A stretch of 43,493 nt of DNA from contig NZ_LT732535.1 in NCBI RefSeq assembly GCF_900156915.1, positions 2,123,538-2,167,030 of the forward strand. Direction: 5' to 3'. This DNA is from Sediminibacillus massiliensis. GTDB lineage: Bacteria; Bacillota; Bacilli; Bacillales; Amphibacillaceae. Shown here piece by piece: positions 23,325 to 31,815 of the stretch. The notes beneath the pieces were generated by a model. The model was not told the origin of the DNA, made no database searches, and worked only from the letters and a program-made list of their open reading frames with translations. The position numbers were made by a program, and so were the translations under genes. How positions within the stretch are numbered: the stretch's first letter is position 1; each line of letters opens with the position of its first letter.

Positions 23325-23498
23325 TTACACTTTCACTTTTTTAAAAAGCTTCACCTTTCCCGAACCGCGACAGGCAGAACAAGCAATTTCTCCTTCTCCT
23401 GAGCACGTTTTGCAGCGGTGGACTCCGTAATCAATTCCTTCACCCGAGCAGCTTTTACATCTGAAGAAACCATCTCCAGAGCAGTTTTTACACTTCAT
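23325..23498 (-). CDS. Stand-alone DnaJ-type zinc-finger microprotein
   Basis: A 57-aa protein made almost wholly of four CxxCxGxG repeats: CKNCSGDG (from residue 3), CKSCSGEG (14), CKTCSGEG (29) and CSACRGSG (40), with a basic VKLFKKVKV tail. This is the number and form of repeats in the cysteine-rich domain of DnaJ, where repeats 1 and 4 and repeats 2 and 3 each bind one zinc. The J-domain, Gly/Phe region and substrate-binding domains are absent. Start at ATG 23498 with AGGAGGG 7 nt upstream, and a strong terminator follows, so expression is likely. A role in thiol chemistry, zinc binding or as a partner of DnaK/DnaJ is conceivable but unproven. Confidence 0.82.
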   Translation of the reverse strand: MKCKNCSGDGFFRCKSCSGEGIDYGVHRCKTCSGEGEIACSACRGSGKVKLFKKVKV

Positions 23499-23664
23499 TG
23501 CTTCCCTCCTATACCAATGTTCAGCTGTTAAAGGCGGGGTAACTAGTCAATAAGATAAAAACGGCTATGCCCCTCTAAGATATATATTTCCTGAACTCCC
23601 AAATATGAACGGATTGAGTTACAGAAACATTAAGGAATGGTTACGAAATATTTCATTGTCCTAT

Positions 23665-24720
23665 TTACCGATTGATGTAAGGCAGGAGCATTTTCAACCC
23701 TACCGGCAGCACCAGCACGATCGTCAGCATCCGGATCATCTGCAGCGAACCGACGATCGATGGATCTCCCCCGACAGCTTCAGCCGTAATAGCCATCTCA
23801 ATCAGACCGCCTGGTGCAAGACTCAAAATAGCCGTGACAAGGTCCACCGGTGTAATCAAACTGAACAGGTAACCTAGTCCGAACGACAGCCCAATCAGAA
23901 TCACCGTCAAGCCAAAGTAATAGCCACAGAACTTCCCTGCCCTGGCCAGATCTTTAACCGAAATGGAGAAACCTAAATAAATCCCGATCGTCAGTTGGGC
24001 AAATAGATAAAAGGAATCAGGTAAATGATACAAAGGGAAATCGGTTATTTGAAAAGCGGCGACGATCAGCATCGGGATGACGACGAGTGCAGCAGGCACC
24101 TTATCCTTCAACATGTAAGCCAGTCCAAAAATAGCCAATAAAATGACAATCGTCCAAACCGGACCCTCCGGAGATTCGAAGCTGTTTATCACTTCCGCAC
24201 TGCTGCCAGAACCATTCGGGATGAATAAATGGGTTGCCAAAAAAGGGATAACGAACAAAACGGTCATTAACCGGATAGTATGAAAAATCGTGACAAGGGC
24301 CGTATTCGCTTTTACCGACTCACTTAACGCCACAATCGCGCTAAGTCCTCCCGGTACACTTCCAAGCATGCTTGTCGAAACATCGATGGAAATCCATTTT
24401 GTCAGTAAATAAGCATTCACCAGGCTGATCAAAATAAGAAATACCGTCAGCACACTATATGGAACTAAATACGGCAGCACATGGTCGATGGTTGTCGCCG
24501 AAAATGTCCCGCCAATCTGCATGCCGGCAATCGCGAAGGATATATTGCGGAGCTTCGACGACGGCTCTCCGTCAAATGGAAGCAACGTTTTGCACAAGAG
24601 GATTGCCAACAACGGACCCAATATCCACGGAATCGGTAAATGTATAAACATAAACAGCAAGCCGCCGGCCAATCCCGCAATATAAGGAATGGCAACGCGT
24701 TTCATACGATCAATCTGCAT
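23665..24720 (-). CDS. AbrB-family (duplicated AbrB domain) membrane transporter
   Basis: A 351-aa polytopic membrane protein with about ten hydrophobic segments, in two homologous halves. Each half carries the hallmark glycine-proline motif: LGSVPGGLSAIVALSE (about 118-133) and LSLAPGGLIEMAITAE (about 300-315). The family is sometimes annotated as ammonia monooxygenase-like or as an AbrB-type transport protein; it has no known link to the DNA-binding regulator AbrB. The substrate is unknown. Start at ATG 24720 with AAGG upstream. It appears monocistronic; no convincing terminator is visible just downstream. Confidence 0.85.
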   Translation of the reverse strand: MQIDRMKRVAIPYIAGLAGGLLFMFIHLPIPWILGPLLAILLCKTLLPFDGEPSSKLRNISFAIAGMQIGGTFSATTIDHVLPYLVPYSVLTVFLILISLVNAYLLTKWISIDVSTSMLGSVPGGLSAIVALSESVKANTALVTIFHTIRLMTVLFVIPFLATHLFIPNGSGSSAEVINSFESPEGPVWTIVILLAIFGLAYMLKDKVPAALVVIPMLIVAAFQITDFPLYHLPDSFYLFAQLTIGIYLGFSISVKDLARAGKFCGYYFGLTVILIGLSFGLGYLFSLITPVDLVTAILSLAPGGLIEMAITAEAVGGDPSIVGSLQMIRMLTIVLVLPVGLKMLLPYINR

Positions 24721-24877
24721 AAACTGCCTTCTCTCAATAGAGTTTGTACGTATTATTATACCAAACCGATCGGAATGATGGCAGAAAGACCGCGTGCTTT
24801 CAAGAAATTCCCTCGTCTAAATCAATAAGTTTGCCACATACTATTTTCACTACTGATTAAAGGAAGGAGTATGTAAA

Positions 24878-25021
24878 ATGAGAAAAGAACGAGATTCCAA
24901 AGAAATGCTTGAACATGAATGCACGGACAGCCAAATCACCATCCCTGCTCATGATTTAAGAAACGACCACTTTGCTCCTGGAGAAAACAGTTATTTAAAT
25001 GAAAATGTTGATGACGAGTAA
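24878..25021 (+). CDS. Small hypothetical protein, 47 aa
   Basis: A 47-aa polar, acidic protein with one cysteine (residue 15) and a Pro/Asn-containing middle (TIPAHDLRNDHFAPGENSY). No family recognised. I include it because AAGGAAGGAG lies 8 nt before ATG 24878 and the sequence between two neighbouring genes is otherwise unused. Codon use looks normal. Another 47-aa orphan with a strong ribosome binding site occurs at 36676-36819, without clear similarity. Confidence 0.5.
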   Translation: MRKERDSKEMLEHECTDSQITIPAHDLRNDHFAPGENSYLNENVDDE

Positions 25022-25082
25022 AGGGACCGCCGGGATGTATGGAAAACTAGGATGCGGGCTGCTTTATGTAGCAGCTGCATTT

Positions 25083-25210
25083 CCCCTAACTTACTAAAAT
25101 TGTTCCAAACCACTGCTAATTTCCCCATTTCAGGGGGTAATCTCCCTGACTATGGTGGGAATCGCCCCGTTAATGTGCAGAATCGCCCGGAAAAGCCCGA
25201 TAATTTCCCC
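25083..25210 (-). repeat. G-rich 21-bp unit array, inverted (array C)
   Basis: On the minus strand GGGGAAATT, CGGGCGATT, GGGGCGATT, AGGGAGATT, GGGGAAATT, a degenerate GGAACAATT and GGGGAAAT begin at 25210, 25189, 25168, 25147, 25126, 25106 and 25086, i.e. 20-21 bp apart. It lies between the small ORF and the terminator of the GH127 gene. Confidence 0.88.
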
Positions 25211-25223
25211 GTCCACTGATGGC

Positions 25224-25260
25224 CTAAAAAAAGTCCGAGTCCCCCAGGGACCCGGACTTT
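25224..25260 (-). terminator. Terminator of the arabinofuranosidase operon
   Basis: AAAGTCCG-GTCCC stem paired with GGGAC-CGGACTTT around a 3-nt loop, with a T-run on the minus side. Confidence 0.92.
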
Positions 25261-25265
25261 GCAAC

Positions 25266-27221
25266 TTATTCTTCCCTAACCCAAACAGTCATCTCGCCTT
25301 CTCCCCTATTACTCCATGCATAATACGGGATCGCTTTGATTTCTTTAGCGACTCTGTCAAAAGAACGCGTCGTATATAATTCATCCTCTACCTTGGAGGC
25401 GTCTGTCTGCGATCCTTTTCCGGTGATGACAGTGACACCGTTCAACAGCTCTGCTTCAAACTTCGAGCTGAAGCCGGCGTTTTCAGATAACGTTATGTCC
25501 TGCAGGTTTTCCCCGTTATCGGCTTGCTCTAAGCAATAGACGACTGGTCCGCGCTGCAAGGCGACTTTCCCGGCGTTTTCCCTTACTTGAGGGTGGGAGC
25601 GTATTATTTCTACTGGCATTTCAAGTGTCAGGTTGATTTGATCCCCGTCCTGCCATTCCCTTTGAATCTTCGCATAGCCATTTACTTCCGAATAGTCGAC
25701 GGCTTGCCCGTTGACGGTGATGGCAGCGTTTCTACACCAAGCAGGAATCCTTAAAGCAACCGTGTAGTCGGTCGGTGCATCGGAAGATACGGTAAAGTTG
25801 ATGTTTCCTTCCCATGGATAATTCGTTTCCTGTTTCAACCGGACCGACTGCCCGTTTACGTCTACTTCCGTTTCACCGCCGACATACAAATGGACATATA
25901 TCTCCGACTCATTGCTGGAATAGATGTACTGGCCTAAGGAAGCAAGCAGTCTGGCGATATTCGGCGGGCAGCAAGCACATCCGAACCACTGCTGTCTCGT
26001 CGGCTTGACCGTTTTCATGTCATGACGGCAGTTGGCAGTGTGCGGCCACACCTCGAGCGGATTGACATAAAAGTAACCTTTCCCGTCAAGCGATATCCCG
26101 CTTAACGCCCCGTTGTACAAAGCCCTCTCCATGATATCTGTGTACTTGCGGTCGGCATCGATCTGTACCATCCGGTGCGCCCACATGATAAGCGCGATTG
26201 CTGCACATGTTTCGGTGTACGCCCTGTCATTCGGCAGGTCGTAATCGACGGTGAAACGTTCTTCATGGGCGGAGGAACCGATGCCGCCTGTCACGTACAT
26301 CCGTTTGTTGACCGTATTCTCCCATAGGGTGCGGCATGCTTCCAACAGTTCTTCGTCATTCAATTCTGCAGCAAGGTCGGCCATTCCACTGTACAGATAG
26401 GTCGCCCGGACGGAGTGTCCTTCAGCCGTCTTTTGTTCACGGACCGGCTCGTGAGCCTGATAATATTCATAGGTCCGTTCATCGGAACGATTCGGACCGC
26501 CTCGTTCTGCCAATTCGATGTCATAGTAATGCTCCGGATTCCGTCGCCCTCTTTCCTCGATAAAGAATTTACATAGATTGATGTATTTTTCGTCTTCGGT
26601 CAGCCGGTAAAGCTTCATCAAGGCCAGTTCAATTTCCGGATGGCCCGGATAGCCTGGCTTTTTGCCTTCTTCTGATCCCAGAACGCTGATAATGTGGTCG
26701 ACCAACCGGCTCACCAGTTGGATGACCTTGTCCTTTCCGGTCGCTTCATAATAAGCGGTGGCCGCTTCGATCAAATGGCCGGCACAGTACAGTTCGTGAT
26801 CGTTTTTCAAATTCGTCCACTTTTTATCCGGATGGTTGACGGAAAAGTAAGTATTTAAGTAGCCATCTTCTTCTTGGGCATTTTCCAACAAGTCGATAAC
26901 CTCATCGACTGTTTGCTCCCATGTTTCATCTTGCTCTGTCGACAGCGAAAACGCTACGGTTTCCATCCATTTATATAAATCGCTGTCCTGGAACACCATT
27001 CCATAGTGCTTTCCTTCTGATTTGCCGGCGGCGATTTCAAAGTTTTTGATCGTACTGCTAGGTTCCGCCCCTTCGATCCGGTCGTTCAGTGCATCCCACT
27101 GGTATGGGATGATTGCTTCCTTGACCAGTTTTTGCCATGGATTCCAAAACGGGTCATCGATTTTCACATCTTTCAATCCGACAGGCTGCATTTTTAAGGC
27201 TGTTTTGCGAACGGTTTGCAT
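25266..27221 (-). CDS. Beta-L-arabinofuranosidase, glycoside hydrolase family 127
   Basis: A 651-aa GH127 (DUF1680) enzyme. The family releases L-arabinose from beta-L-arabinofuranosides by a zinc-held cysteine nucleophile. The catalytic cluster is visible: the GCACCPPN motif puts Cys at 417 and 418, and ETCAA puts Glu337 and Cys339, near-identical positions to those of Bifidobacterium HypBA1. The HEERF segment at about 319-323 supplies the candidate acid/base Glu. No signal peptide, so it acts on imported oligosaccharides. A C-terminal beta-sandwich follows from about residue 440. The start is ATG 27221; the TTG three codons earlier is too close to GGGAG. Last gene of the transport operon. 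Confidence 0.93.
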   Translation of the reverse strand: MQTVRKTALKMQPVGLKDVKIDDPFWNPWQKLVKEAIIPYQWDALNDRIEGAEPSSTIKNFEIAAGKSEGKHYGMVFQDSDLYKWMETVAFSLSTEQDETWEQTVDEVIDLLENAQEEDGYLNTYFSVNHPDKKWTNLKNDHELYCAGHLIEAATAYYEATGKDKVIQLVSRLVDHIISVLGSEEGKKPGYPGHPEIELALMKLYRLTEDEKYINLCKFFIEERGRRNPEHYYDIELAERGGPNRSDERTYEYYQAHEPVREQKTAEGHSVRATYLYSGMADLAAELNDEELLEACRTLWENTVNKRMYVTGGIGSSAHEERFTVDYDLPNDRAYTETCAAIALIMWAHRMVQIDADRKYTDIMERALYNGALSGISLDGKGYFYVNPLEVWPHTANCRHDMKTVKPTRQQWFGCACCPPNIARLLASLGQYIYSSNESEIYVHLYVGGETEVDVNGQSVRLKQETNYPWEGNINFTVSSDAPTDYTVALRIPAWCRNAAITVNGQAVDYSEVNGYAKIQREWQDGDQINLTLEMPVEIIRSHPQVRENAGKVALQRGPVVYCLEQADNGENLQDITLSENAGFSSKFEAELLNGVTVITGKGSQTDASKVEDELYTTRSFDRVAKEIKAIPYYAWSNRGEGEMTVWVREE

Positions 27222-27266
27222 ACTTATCAAGCTCCCTACTTTATTTTTATATTAGAACTAACGAAT

Positions 27267-28091
27267 CTACTCTTTCAGACCCGATAGTGTCACACCTTTG
27301 ATAAAGAAATCTTGTGCCAAAAGGAAAAGAATAATCAGCGGCGCAATGCTTACCACTGTTCCCGCCATCAGTACCGGCCAATTGGTCGAGTACATCCCCT
27401 GCATCGATGCAAGGCCGAGCGGTAATGTCATTTTGTCGATGGAATTGATGAAAACAAGCGGCCCCATGAAATCATTCCAGACGAACATGAACACGAAGAC
27501 ACCGAGAGTCGCGAGTGCCGGTTTACAGAGCGGCAGGAAGATCCGCCAATAAACGCCGAACGGGGTACATCCATCGATCTTGGCAGCATCCTCCAACGAT
27601 TTTGGAATGGAAAGGAAGAACTGCCTCAGCAAAAAGGTACTGAACGCATTCGCCATCTGCGGCAAATACAAAGATGCATGGGTATCGACCAATCCGTAGT
27701 GGGTCATGGTGATGAAGTTCGGGATCATGGTGACTTGTGGAGGAACCATCAATGTTGCCAAGTAGAGAAGAAACAGCAGATCCCTTCCCTTAAACTGCAG
27801 CCTCGCAAAAGCGAAACCTGCCATCGAGCCGGTGATGAGCTGGGCAATCACCACAATCGTAGTCACTTTCAAGCTATTCAGGAAAAATTGGCCGAATGGA
27901 AAACGGTCCGAGATGGCGGCATAGTTTTCAAATACCAGTCTTTCCCCAAAAAAGGTAGGCGGGAAGACAAACACTTCCCCGATTTCTTTCAACGACGTAC
28001 TGATCATCCAAATGAAGGGGAAGATCATCGTCAGGGCACCTAGTCCAAGAATAATGTGCGATATGATGCGTAACTTTTTATCCCGTTTCAC
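27267..28091 (-). CDS. ABC sugar transporter permease (MalG type)
   Basis: A 274-aa permease with six transmembrane segments and the EAA loop EDAAKIDGCTPFG (about 166-178). It starts at GTG 28091, with AGGAGG 7 nt upstream; no ATG fits. It pairs with the MalF-type permease immediately upstream (15-nt gap) and the binding protein at 29145-30473 to import an arabinofuranoside-type oligosaccharide, judged from the flanking GH127 and GH146-like genes. No ATPase gene is present, so a shared MsmX-type ATPase is expected. The C-terminal FFIKGVTLSGLKE is usual for the family. Confidence 0.92.
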   Translation of the reverse strand: MKRDKKLRIISHIILGLGALTMIFPFIWMISTSLKEIGEVFVFPPTFFGERLVFENYAAISDRFPFGQFFLNSLKVTTIVVIAQLITGSMAGFAFARLQFKGRDLLFLLYLATLMVPPQVTMIPNFITMTHYGLVDTHASLYLPQMANAFSTFLLRQFFLSIPKSLEDAAKIDGCTPFGVYWRIFLPLCKPALATLGVFVFMFVWNDFMGPLVFINSIDKMTLPLGLASMQGMYSTNWPVLMAGTVVSIAPLIILFLLAQDFFIKGVTLSGLKE

Positions 28092-28106
28092 GCTAGTTCC
28101 TCCTTT

Positions 28107-29075
28107 CTAGTAAATGCTGTTCCGTTTTTGACGCCAGAACTGGATGATCGTAATCACGAACACCAAGAAGAACATGACATATGCTTGTGCACTCGCATAA
28201 CCCATGCGGAAATACTCAAATCCGTTTTGGTACAAGTAGTGCACGATAACGGAAGTAGAACGGCCAGGTCCGCCGCCTGTCATCAGATAGACGGTGTCAA
28301 ACACTTGGAAAGATTGAATGATAGCCATGATGGTGATAAAGAAAGTCGTCGGCGACAGAAGGGGAACGGTGATATGATAGAACTTCTGGATGACGGACGC
28401 ACCGTCCAGGTCGGCTGCCTCATAATAACTATCCGGGATGCCTTGAAGACCGGCCAGGAAAATCAGCATATTGAAGCCAAGCCCTTTCCAGATGCTTGTC
28501 AAGATTACAGCCGGCATCGCCCATGTTTCACTCGATAACCAGTTCGGACCATCGACCCCTACAAGCGACAGCAGGAAGTTCAGCAATCCATACTCCGGGT
28601 TGTAGATCCACTGCCAGATTATCGCGACAGCTACCATCGACGAGATTACCGGCAAGAAATAGGCAACCCGGTAAAATTTGATTCCGCCGATCTTTTGATT
28701 GAGAGCAATTGCCAGGAGCAGGGATAGGAAAATTCCAACAGGCACCGACACCGCCGTGAAAATAATCGTATTCCAGAAAACCTGTACAAATACTTCATCG
28801 TTGAAAAGTTCTACATAATTGCCGAAACCGACCCACTCAATCGGGCTGAGCAAATCCCAGCTGGCAAAGCTTAAAATGAACGAGCCGATCACCGGAATGA
28901 GCATAAATGCAAGAAACAAAACCAGATGGGGCAGTAAAAAGATAATCGCCCATGTGCCATCCTTGTAAAATAGGTTTTTAAAACTTTGCAATTTGGACTT
29001 TTTCTCTTTCAAGACCGGTTTTTCTACCACCAGCTCGCTGTCTATGGCAGTTTCTTTCTTTTCTGGTATCATCAT
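28107..29075 (-). CDS. ABC sugar transporter permease (MalF type)
   Basis: A 322-aa permease. A cytoplasmic N-terminal part of about 35 residues rich in Glu/Lys precedes six transmembrane segments. The EAA loop YEAADLDGASVIQKF is at about 222-236, and the YLMTGGGPGRST motif near 262-274 is typical of MalF-like sugar permeases. Two ATGs in a row (29075, 29072) follow a GAGG ribosome binding site. A perfect 11-bp stem-loop (29094-29126) separates it from the binding-protein gene, probably lowering its expression relative to that gene. Confidence 0.92.
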   Translation of the reverse strand: MMIPEKKETAIDSELVVEKPVLKEKKSKLQSFKNLFYKDGTWAIIFLLPHLVLFLAFMLIPVIGSFILSFASWDLLSPIEWVGFGNYVELFNDEVFVQVFWNTIIFTAVSVPVGIFLSLLLAIALNQKIGGIKFYRVAYFLPVISSMVAVAIIWQWIYNPEYGLLNFLLSLVGVDGPNWLSSETWAMPAVILTSIWKGLGFNMLIFLAGLQGIPDSYYEAADLDGASVIQKFYHITVPLLSPTTFFITIMAIIQSFQVFDTVYLMTGGGPGRSTSVIVHYLYQNGFEYFRMGYASAQAYVMFFLVFVITIIQFWRQKRNSIY

Positions 29076-29093
29076 TCCTCACCTCTTTTATTG

Positions 29094-29126
29094 GAAGCTC
29101 CGGACAGAGAGTCAATCCGGAGCTTC
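29094..29126 (-). promoter_or_regulatory. Intercistronic stem-loop after the sugar-binding protein gene
   Basis: Perfect 11-bp stem GAAGCTCCGGA/TCCGGAGCTTC with an 11-nt loop and no T-run. Confidence 0.7.
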
Positions 29127-29144
29127 TTGATAGAAATTCAAAGC

Positions 29145-30473
29145 TTATTTCGCCAATTCTTCTGCACTTCGCTTGTCGATTTTGTCCATTGCTTCTTCCA
29201 GCGTCTGATCGCCGTTGATGTACACCTCCATTTCCTCGTTGATGATATCGCGGACGGCGATACTAGTTCCAAGGGCGAATGGATAGGCCTCAGCATCTTT
29301 GAAGAACGGTGCCAGTTCAAGGAATCCTTCCGGGTGTACGGCTTCGTTGTACCAGGCTTTTACCCCTTCTTCACTGTACATGTCGACCCTGTTCGGCATC
29401 CATAAACCTTCGCTGACGAGGTTTGTTTGATATTCTTCCGAGGACAGGAATTTGATCAGTTCCCAGGCTTCTTCCGGATGCTCTGTTTTATTCCAAGCAG
29501 CGTGGACATGGGCCTGGCCGTGTGTCACCGGTTCAGGTCCTATCTTCGGAAGCGGCGCCATTCCGATTGGGAAGCCCATCGTAGCCAGCTCCTGCAAGGC
29601 CCAGGAACCTTCGACCATCATGCCGATTTTGCCTGTTTGAAGCATTTGGGACGCATTCATGCCGATGCTCTCCAGCGTTTGGGCGGCAGGGCTGATTCCG
29701 TCTTCGTGTCTCAACTTCTTGATTTCTTCCAGGACTTCAGCGGTTTCCGGACTGTTCAAGGCGACTTGCCCGTCTTCTGTCCAGACTTCTCCGCCATTGC
29801 CCAATATGAGCGGCATGTGATTATAGACCGTTTCAAGCCCGTACACGCCGTATTGTTCGGTTTTATCGCCATTTTTGATGGTAAGTTTCTCAGCTGCTGC
29901 TTTGAATTCATCCCATGTCCAGGCTTCTTCCGGATTGCTCGGTGGATATTCGACACCTGCTTCATCAAATAGATCCTTGTTATAGTAAAGCACCGGGGAA
30001 ACCGTGGTACTGCTGATGCCATAAACGCTGCCGTCTATCTCCATGATTTCTTGGGAAGAGGGAATAAAGTCGTCGAGCGAAAGATCCTCCCCTAACATAG
30101 GCGTAAGATCCATCAATACATCCCTGCTTTGGAAATCACGATATTCCTCCGCTCCCAGGAAGAAAACGTCCGGTGCAGAAGAGCCCGCAAGCATCGTCAA
30201 CAGCTTTGAAGCATACTGTTCATTCGGGACCGGGGTGTATTTCACTTCGATGTTCGGATGTTCCTGCATGAATTGATCCAGTCCGTTTTTTACACTTTCT
30301 GTTTCAAGGGGACTTGCTTCCCACCCCATAAACTCAAGTGTCACCTTGCCATCATCACTTCCACCAGCACCCTCTTCCCCCTTCGCATTATTGGAAGAAC
30401 TGTCACTGCATCCCGCCAGAACCATGAATGATAATAAAAGTGCCCCCAACACCAACATGAGTGAGCGTTTCAT
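29145..30473 (-). CDS. ABC transporter sugar-binding lipoprotein
   Basis: A 442-aa family-1 extracellular binding protein. The signal peptide ends in LAGC with the lipidated Cys at residue 22, followed by a Ser/Asn/Gly/Glu linker and the two-lobed domain from about residue 43 (KVTLEFMGWEASP). It should capture an arabinose-containing oligosaccharide for the two downstream permeases, judged by the GH127 gene in the same operon and the divergent AraC regulator. Start at ATG 30473 with GGGGG 7 nt upstream. A cre-like site (30566) lies in the divergent promoter region, so CcpA repression is likely. Confidence 0.92.
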   Translation of the reverse strand: MKRSLMLVLGALLLSFMVLAGCSDSSSNNAKGEEGAGGSDDGKVTLEFMGWEASPLETESVKNGLDQFMQEHPNIEVKYTPVPNEQYASKLLTMLAGSSAPDVFFLGAEEYRDFQSRDVLMDLTPMLGEDLSLDDFIPSSQEIMEIDGSVYGISSTTVSPVLYYNKDLFDEAGVEYPPSNPEEAWTWDEFKAAAEKLTIKNGDKTEQYGVYGLETVYNHMPLILGNGGEVWTEDGQVALNSPETAEVLEEIKKLRHEDGISPAAQTLESIGMNASQMLQTGKIGMMVEGSWALQELATMGFPIGMAPLPKIGPEPVTHGQAHVHAAWNKTEHPEEAWELIKFLSSEEYQTNLVSEGLWMPNRVDMYSEEGVKAWYNEAVHPEGFLELAPFFKDAEAYPFALGTSIAVRDIINEEMEVYINGDQTLEEAMDKIDKRSAEELAK

Positions 30474-30565
30474 TCAAATACCCCCTATTTTAATTTGGTA
30501 TTAATGCCTGTATAATAGCTTATAATTCACCTCCATTTACGAGCTCTACCAATCTCCGAATCTAC

Positions 30566-30579
30566 TGAAAGCGCTTTCT
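30566..30579. promoter_or_regulatory. cre site between the divergent binding-protein and AraC genes
   Basis: TGAAAGCGCTTTCT, close to the CcpA consensus with a perfect AAAGCGCTTT core; it lies in a 287-bp divergent intergenic region that otherwise shows only AT-rich promoter-like sequence. Confidence 0.7.
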
Positions 30580-30760
30580 TGTCGAATATACTATCACCAT
30601 TTCAAATACGTGTAAGTAGCTGTTTTATAACAAAAGGTGGACAATATTGACTTCATTGATTACTAGAACTCCTAAACCAGAAAAAGATGATAAAATTTAT
30701 GAAAAATTCATATGCCGTAAATTACTTTGGTTACAACGATTTTGACTAGGAGGGACCATA

Positions 30761-31645
30761 ATGAGCTTTCTTCAGATCAATATTGAAAAACCAGTGCAAT
30801 ATGTATCAGGTGGACGATTCGTCACAGAGACGCCGTGGACCCATTCCAAAAGGGTGATTGACAGCTTTCAAATCATCATCGGCATCAACGAAACACTCTA
30901 CATAGAACAAGAGGGGACAAAGTATGAAGTCAAGCCTGGCGAAACGCTTCTTCTCTTTCCAGATTGCATGCATCAAGGCTACCAGATCTGCAATAGACAC
31001 GTCTCTTTCTATTGGTTCCATTTTTTGAGCTCGGGCATCAGCATCCAGGACAAACTAGATCAGGAGCAAGTGATAAAAATCAGGACAGAACCTGAATCGA
31101 GAAAATCGATCAAAGATATTTTTCTGCCGAACTATGCATCGCCGCCTGCTTTCCAGCGGCTCAACATCCTGTCCAATCAGCTACTGCATGTCGATAATGC
31201 CAATTACTTCACGCGCATGAGCATGGATTACCTGATGACATCCCTGCTGATCGAACTATCCGAGCAGACAATCTCCCACTCTATCTCCACCGACGTCAAA
31301 GACATGCATTTAAGTTTGAATGAAATCATCGAATGGACGCGTATCAATGCACTCGAGGGAATCTCCGTCGGGGATGTCGCCGATAAGTTTTGTTATCACA
31401 AAGACTATCTATCTCGATTTTTCAAAAAGAAAACAGGTAAAACCCTTCAGGAATATATCCATGTGCTCCGAATGTCGAAAGCGAAGGAATTGTTGATCGG
31501 GACAAGACTCGGAGTGAAAGATGTCGCGAATCGTGTCGGAATCTCAGACGAAAAGTATTTCATGCGGCTCTTCAAAAAATACGAAAAAATGACACCGACT
31601 CAATACCGAAGGGCTTTCAATAAGACACATTTGAATAGTAAGTGA
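30761..31645 (+). CDS. AraC-family transcriptional regulator
   Basis: A 294-aa regulator with an N-terminal cupin-like sensor domain (about 20-100, including the KPGETLLLFPDCMHQG strand-turn typical of AraC_binding domains) and a C-terminal double helix-turn-helix (about 190-287). The final signature reads VGISDEKYFMRLFKKYEKMTPTQYR. It is divergent from the binding-protein operon and precedes the GH146-like gene, so it is the likely activator of both in response to an arabinose-type sugar. Start at ATG 30761 with AGGAGG upstream. Confidence 0.9.
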   Translation: MSFLQINIEKPVQYVSGGRFVTETPWTHSKRVIDSFQIIIGINETLYIEQEGTKYEVKPGETLLLFPDCMHQGYQICNRHVSFYWFHFLSSGISIQDKLDQEQVIKIRTEPESRKSIKDIFLPNYASPPAFQRLNILSNQLLHVDNANYFTRMSMDYLMTSLLIELSEQTISHSISTDVKDMHLSLNEIIEWTRINALEGISVGDVADKFCYHKDYLSRFFKKKTGKTLQEYIHVLRMSKAKELLIGTRLGVKDVANRVGISDEKYFMRLFKKYEKMTPTQYRRAFNKTHLNSK

Positions 31646-31732
31646 TCAAGGATGGTATGCCTGGCTCGACGCCTTCTTCCACAACCAGATCTGAAAGTCA
31701 GTATTATCCACTTTTTCTAATCGTTTCTCTAC

Positions 31733-31760
31733 TTACATGGTTGTCGGGTGATGCTATAAT
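31733..31760 (+). promoter_or_regulatory. Promoter of the GH146-like gene
   Basis: TTACAT (31733-31738), 16-nt spacer, TATAAT (31755-31760). Confidence 0.7.
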
Positions 31761-31776
31761 CTGATAAACCAACTTT

Positions 31777-31790
31777 TGCAAGCGATTACA
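31777..31790 (+). promoter_or_regulatory. cre site downstream of the GH146-like promoter
   Basis: TGCAAGCGATTACA fits the cre consensus TGNAANCGNWNNCA fully and lies just after the expected transcription start, a position suited to CcpA roadblock repression. Confidence 0.75.
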
Positions 31791-31815
31791 ATATATAAGA
31801 AACAGGAGGGGTAAC

